A DNA stretch of 64,000 bases from Verrucomicrobiota bacterium. GTDB lineage: Bacteria > Verrucomicrobiota > Verrucomicrobiia > Verrucomicrobiales > Verrucomicrobiaceae. Location of the stretch: contig JAFLEI010000014.1 of assembly GCA_017301975.1 (NCBI GenBank), positions 1 through 64,000 on the forward strand, in the 5' to 3' direction. Shown here one piece after another: positions 62,904 to 64,000 of the stretch; position 1 is the first letter of the stretch; the number at the start of each line of letters is the position of its first letter. The notes beneath the pieces are model-generated. The model did no database searches. It was given only the letters and a program-made list of their open reading frames with translations, and was not told the origin of the DNA. The position numbers and the translations under genes are program-made.

Positions 62904-64000
62904 TCACACCATCGCAGGCGCGAAGCCATCTTTCTGCTTCTTCTTTAATTTGCCCATGCGGACAAGTTCCACATCCGCCGCCACCACCTTGTACTCGGGA
63001 CACAGGGTGTCGCCATCGCAGCCCTGGCCGGTGACATTGTTCACCATCGCCTCGGGGAAATGAAAGGTGGTGTAAAGAATGCCGGGCTTCACCTCATCGG
63101 TGACCCGGGCTTCCAGTTCCACCTCACCACGCGCACTGGAAAGCCGCGTGATGTCTCCGTCGCGGATGCCTTTGCGCTTGGCGTCCTCGGGATTGATAGA
63201 GAGCAGGTCCTGCGTCACGATCTCGCTGTTGCCCGTGCGGCGCGTCATGGTGCCGCAGTTGTAATGCTCCAAAATACGCCCCGTCGTGAGGATGAAGGGA
63301 AACTCCTGACCATTCGTCTTCAGTTCGTTGGACTCCGCCCAAGGGAAGAAATGGAAGTGGCCTTTGCCACGAGTGAACTGCTCCTGATGCATGATCTGCG
63401 TGTCCACGCCGCCTTCTTTAACCGGCCACTGCTTGCCATTGATGCCCAGATTTTCCCACGTGGCGCCTTTGAAGAAGGGCACAATCTGCGCGATCTCCGC
63501 CAGCACACCGTCCGGCGTGTAGTCCGCCTGCGGGAAGCCGAAGCGCTGCAGGATTTCGCACATGATCTGACCATCCGGCTTCGTGCCCGGGAGCGGCTTT
63601 ACGGCAGCATTCACACGCTGCATGCGACGCTCGGCATTGGTAAAGGTGCCGCTCTTTTCCAAGAAGGAAGAGGCGGGCAGAATCACATCGGCATACTTCG
63701 CCGTCTCAGTCATGAAAATTTCCTGCACCACGAGGAATTCGAGGCTCTCCATCGCGTGCCGTACATGGTGCGCATCAGGATCGGTCTGCACTACATCCTC
63801 GCCCATCAGCCACAGGGCCTTCAGCTTGCCTTCGACGGCCGCGTCAAACATCTGCGGGATTTTCCAGCCGGGCTCCGTGGGCGTCGGCACACCGTAGAAA
63901 TCCGCGTAGCGCTTCTGCACTTCCACATCATCCATCTCATAGTATCCGGCCCCCTGATGCGGCTGGCAGCCCATGTCGGCCGCGCCCTGCACATTGTTCT
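62904..64000 (-). CDS. Formate-dehydrogenase-like molybdopterin oxidoreductase, 3' part
   Basis: The C-terminal about 365 residues of a molybdopterin oxidoreductase, cut off by the window end (5' part beyond 64000). VLPASSFLEKSGTFTNAERRMQRV and TTGRILEHYNCGTMTRRT are typical of the alpha subunit of formate dehydrogenases, and the last domain is molydopterin-dinucleotide-binding. Cys in EHYNCGTMTRRT is not the active-site residue. Assimilatory nitrate reductase is less likely from these segments. Confidence 0.85.
   Translation of the reverse strand, partial: NNVQGAADMGCQPHQGAGYYEMDDVEVQKRYADFYGVPTPTEPGWKIPQMFDAAVEGKLKALWLMGEDVVQTDPDAHHVRHAMESLEFLVVQEIFMTETAKYADVILPASSFLEKSGTFTNAERRMQRVNAAVKPLPGTKPDGQIMCEILQRFGFPQADYTPDGVLAEIAQIVPFFKGATWENLGINGKQWPVKEGGVDTQIMHQEQFTRGKGHFHFFPWAESNELKTNGQEFPFILTTGRILEHYNCGTMTRRTGNSEIVTQDLLSINPEDAKRKGIRDGDITRLSSARGEVELEARVTDEVKPGILYTTFHFPEAMVNNVTGQGCDGDTLCPEYKVVAADVELVRMGKLKKKQKDGFAPAMV

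Overview
The window is GC-rich, gene-dense bacterial chromosome. The gene families point to the phylum Verrucomicrobiota, probably something near Prosthecobacter or Verrucomicrobium. The evidence is a GldA/GldF/GldG-type ABC operon with a DUF4340 protein, Tat-exported Gfo/Idh/MocA and TIM-barrel proteins, a secreted PQQ-like beta-propeller, an ECF42 sigma factor with DGPF/YciI proteins, and a membrane DmsB-DmsC fusion beside an assimilatory nitrate reductase. No 16S rRNA is present, so the assignment is inference.

Region 1 (1-18.4 kb) is a Ski2-like DUF3516 helicase followed by a nitrate assimilation island. Two minus-strand operons encode (a) a cytosolic NasS-like sensor, NrtA, NrtB, a double-ATPase NrtCD and an outer-membrane AlgE-family porin, and (b) a CysJ-like diflavin reductase, a NirA-like nitrite reductase, a DmsB-DmsC membrane electron-transfer fusion and the molybdenum nitrate reductase NasA. 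A divergent LysR regulator sits upstream of (a). A near-identical dyad (ATGAAT-N4-TTCATGGAT) lies at the LysR/NasS divergence and again in front of operon (b), which suggests one regulator controls both. A short relic of a NirB-like FAD protein lies between the two operons.

Region 2 (18.3-30.8 kb) holds a protein annotated in relatives as 3-methyladenine glycosylase, the Mg2+ transporter MgtE, a rhomboid protease, a PduO-type cobalamin adenosyltransferase, the Gld-like ABC operon with a strong terminator, a TPR protein, tRNA-Asp and a membrane-anchored hypothetical protein.

Region 3 (30.9-44.6 kb) is mostly housekeeping: pdxJ-acpS-coaD-DUF177-rpmF ending in a terminator, a Tat TIM-barrel protein, mnmE, a WecA-like transferase translationally coupled to an O-antigen-ligase-like TPR protein, a GNAT acetyltransferase, a PrsW-family protease, cardiolipin synthase and a secreted rhodanese.

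Region 4 (44.6-50.4 kb) is a catabolic-looking cassette (ROK repressor divergent from an SsuD-like flavin monooxygenase and a Gfo/Idh/MocA dehydrogenase), then a secreted SGNH-like protein, a PQQ-like propeller and a 99-bp palindromic repeat.

Region 5 (50.5-58.2 kb) is a co-directional array: TetR regulator, ECF42 sigma factor, two YciI/DGPF proteins, three VOC-domain genes, three SRPBCC-domain genes (one fused to a VOC), a GyrI-like protein, a DUF899 thioredoxin-like protein and DoxX. It looks like one small-molecule or stress regulon and is the best candidate for an uncharacterised system.

Region 6 (58.2-64 kb) has a Tat-exported Gfo/Idh/MocA protein followed by an MFS transporter, two poorly known envelope proteins, and the 3' part of a formate-dehydrogenase-like molybdoenzyme that runs off the window.
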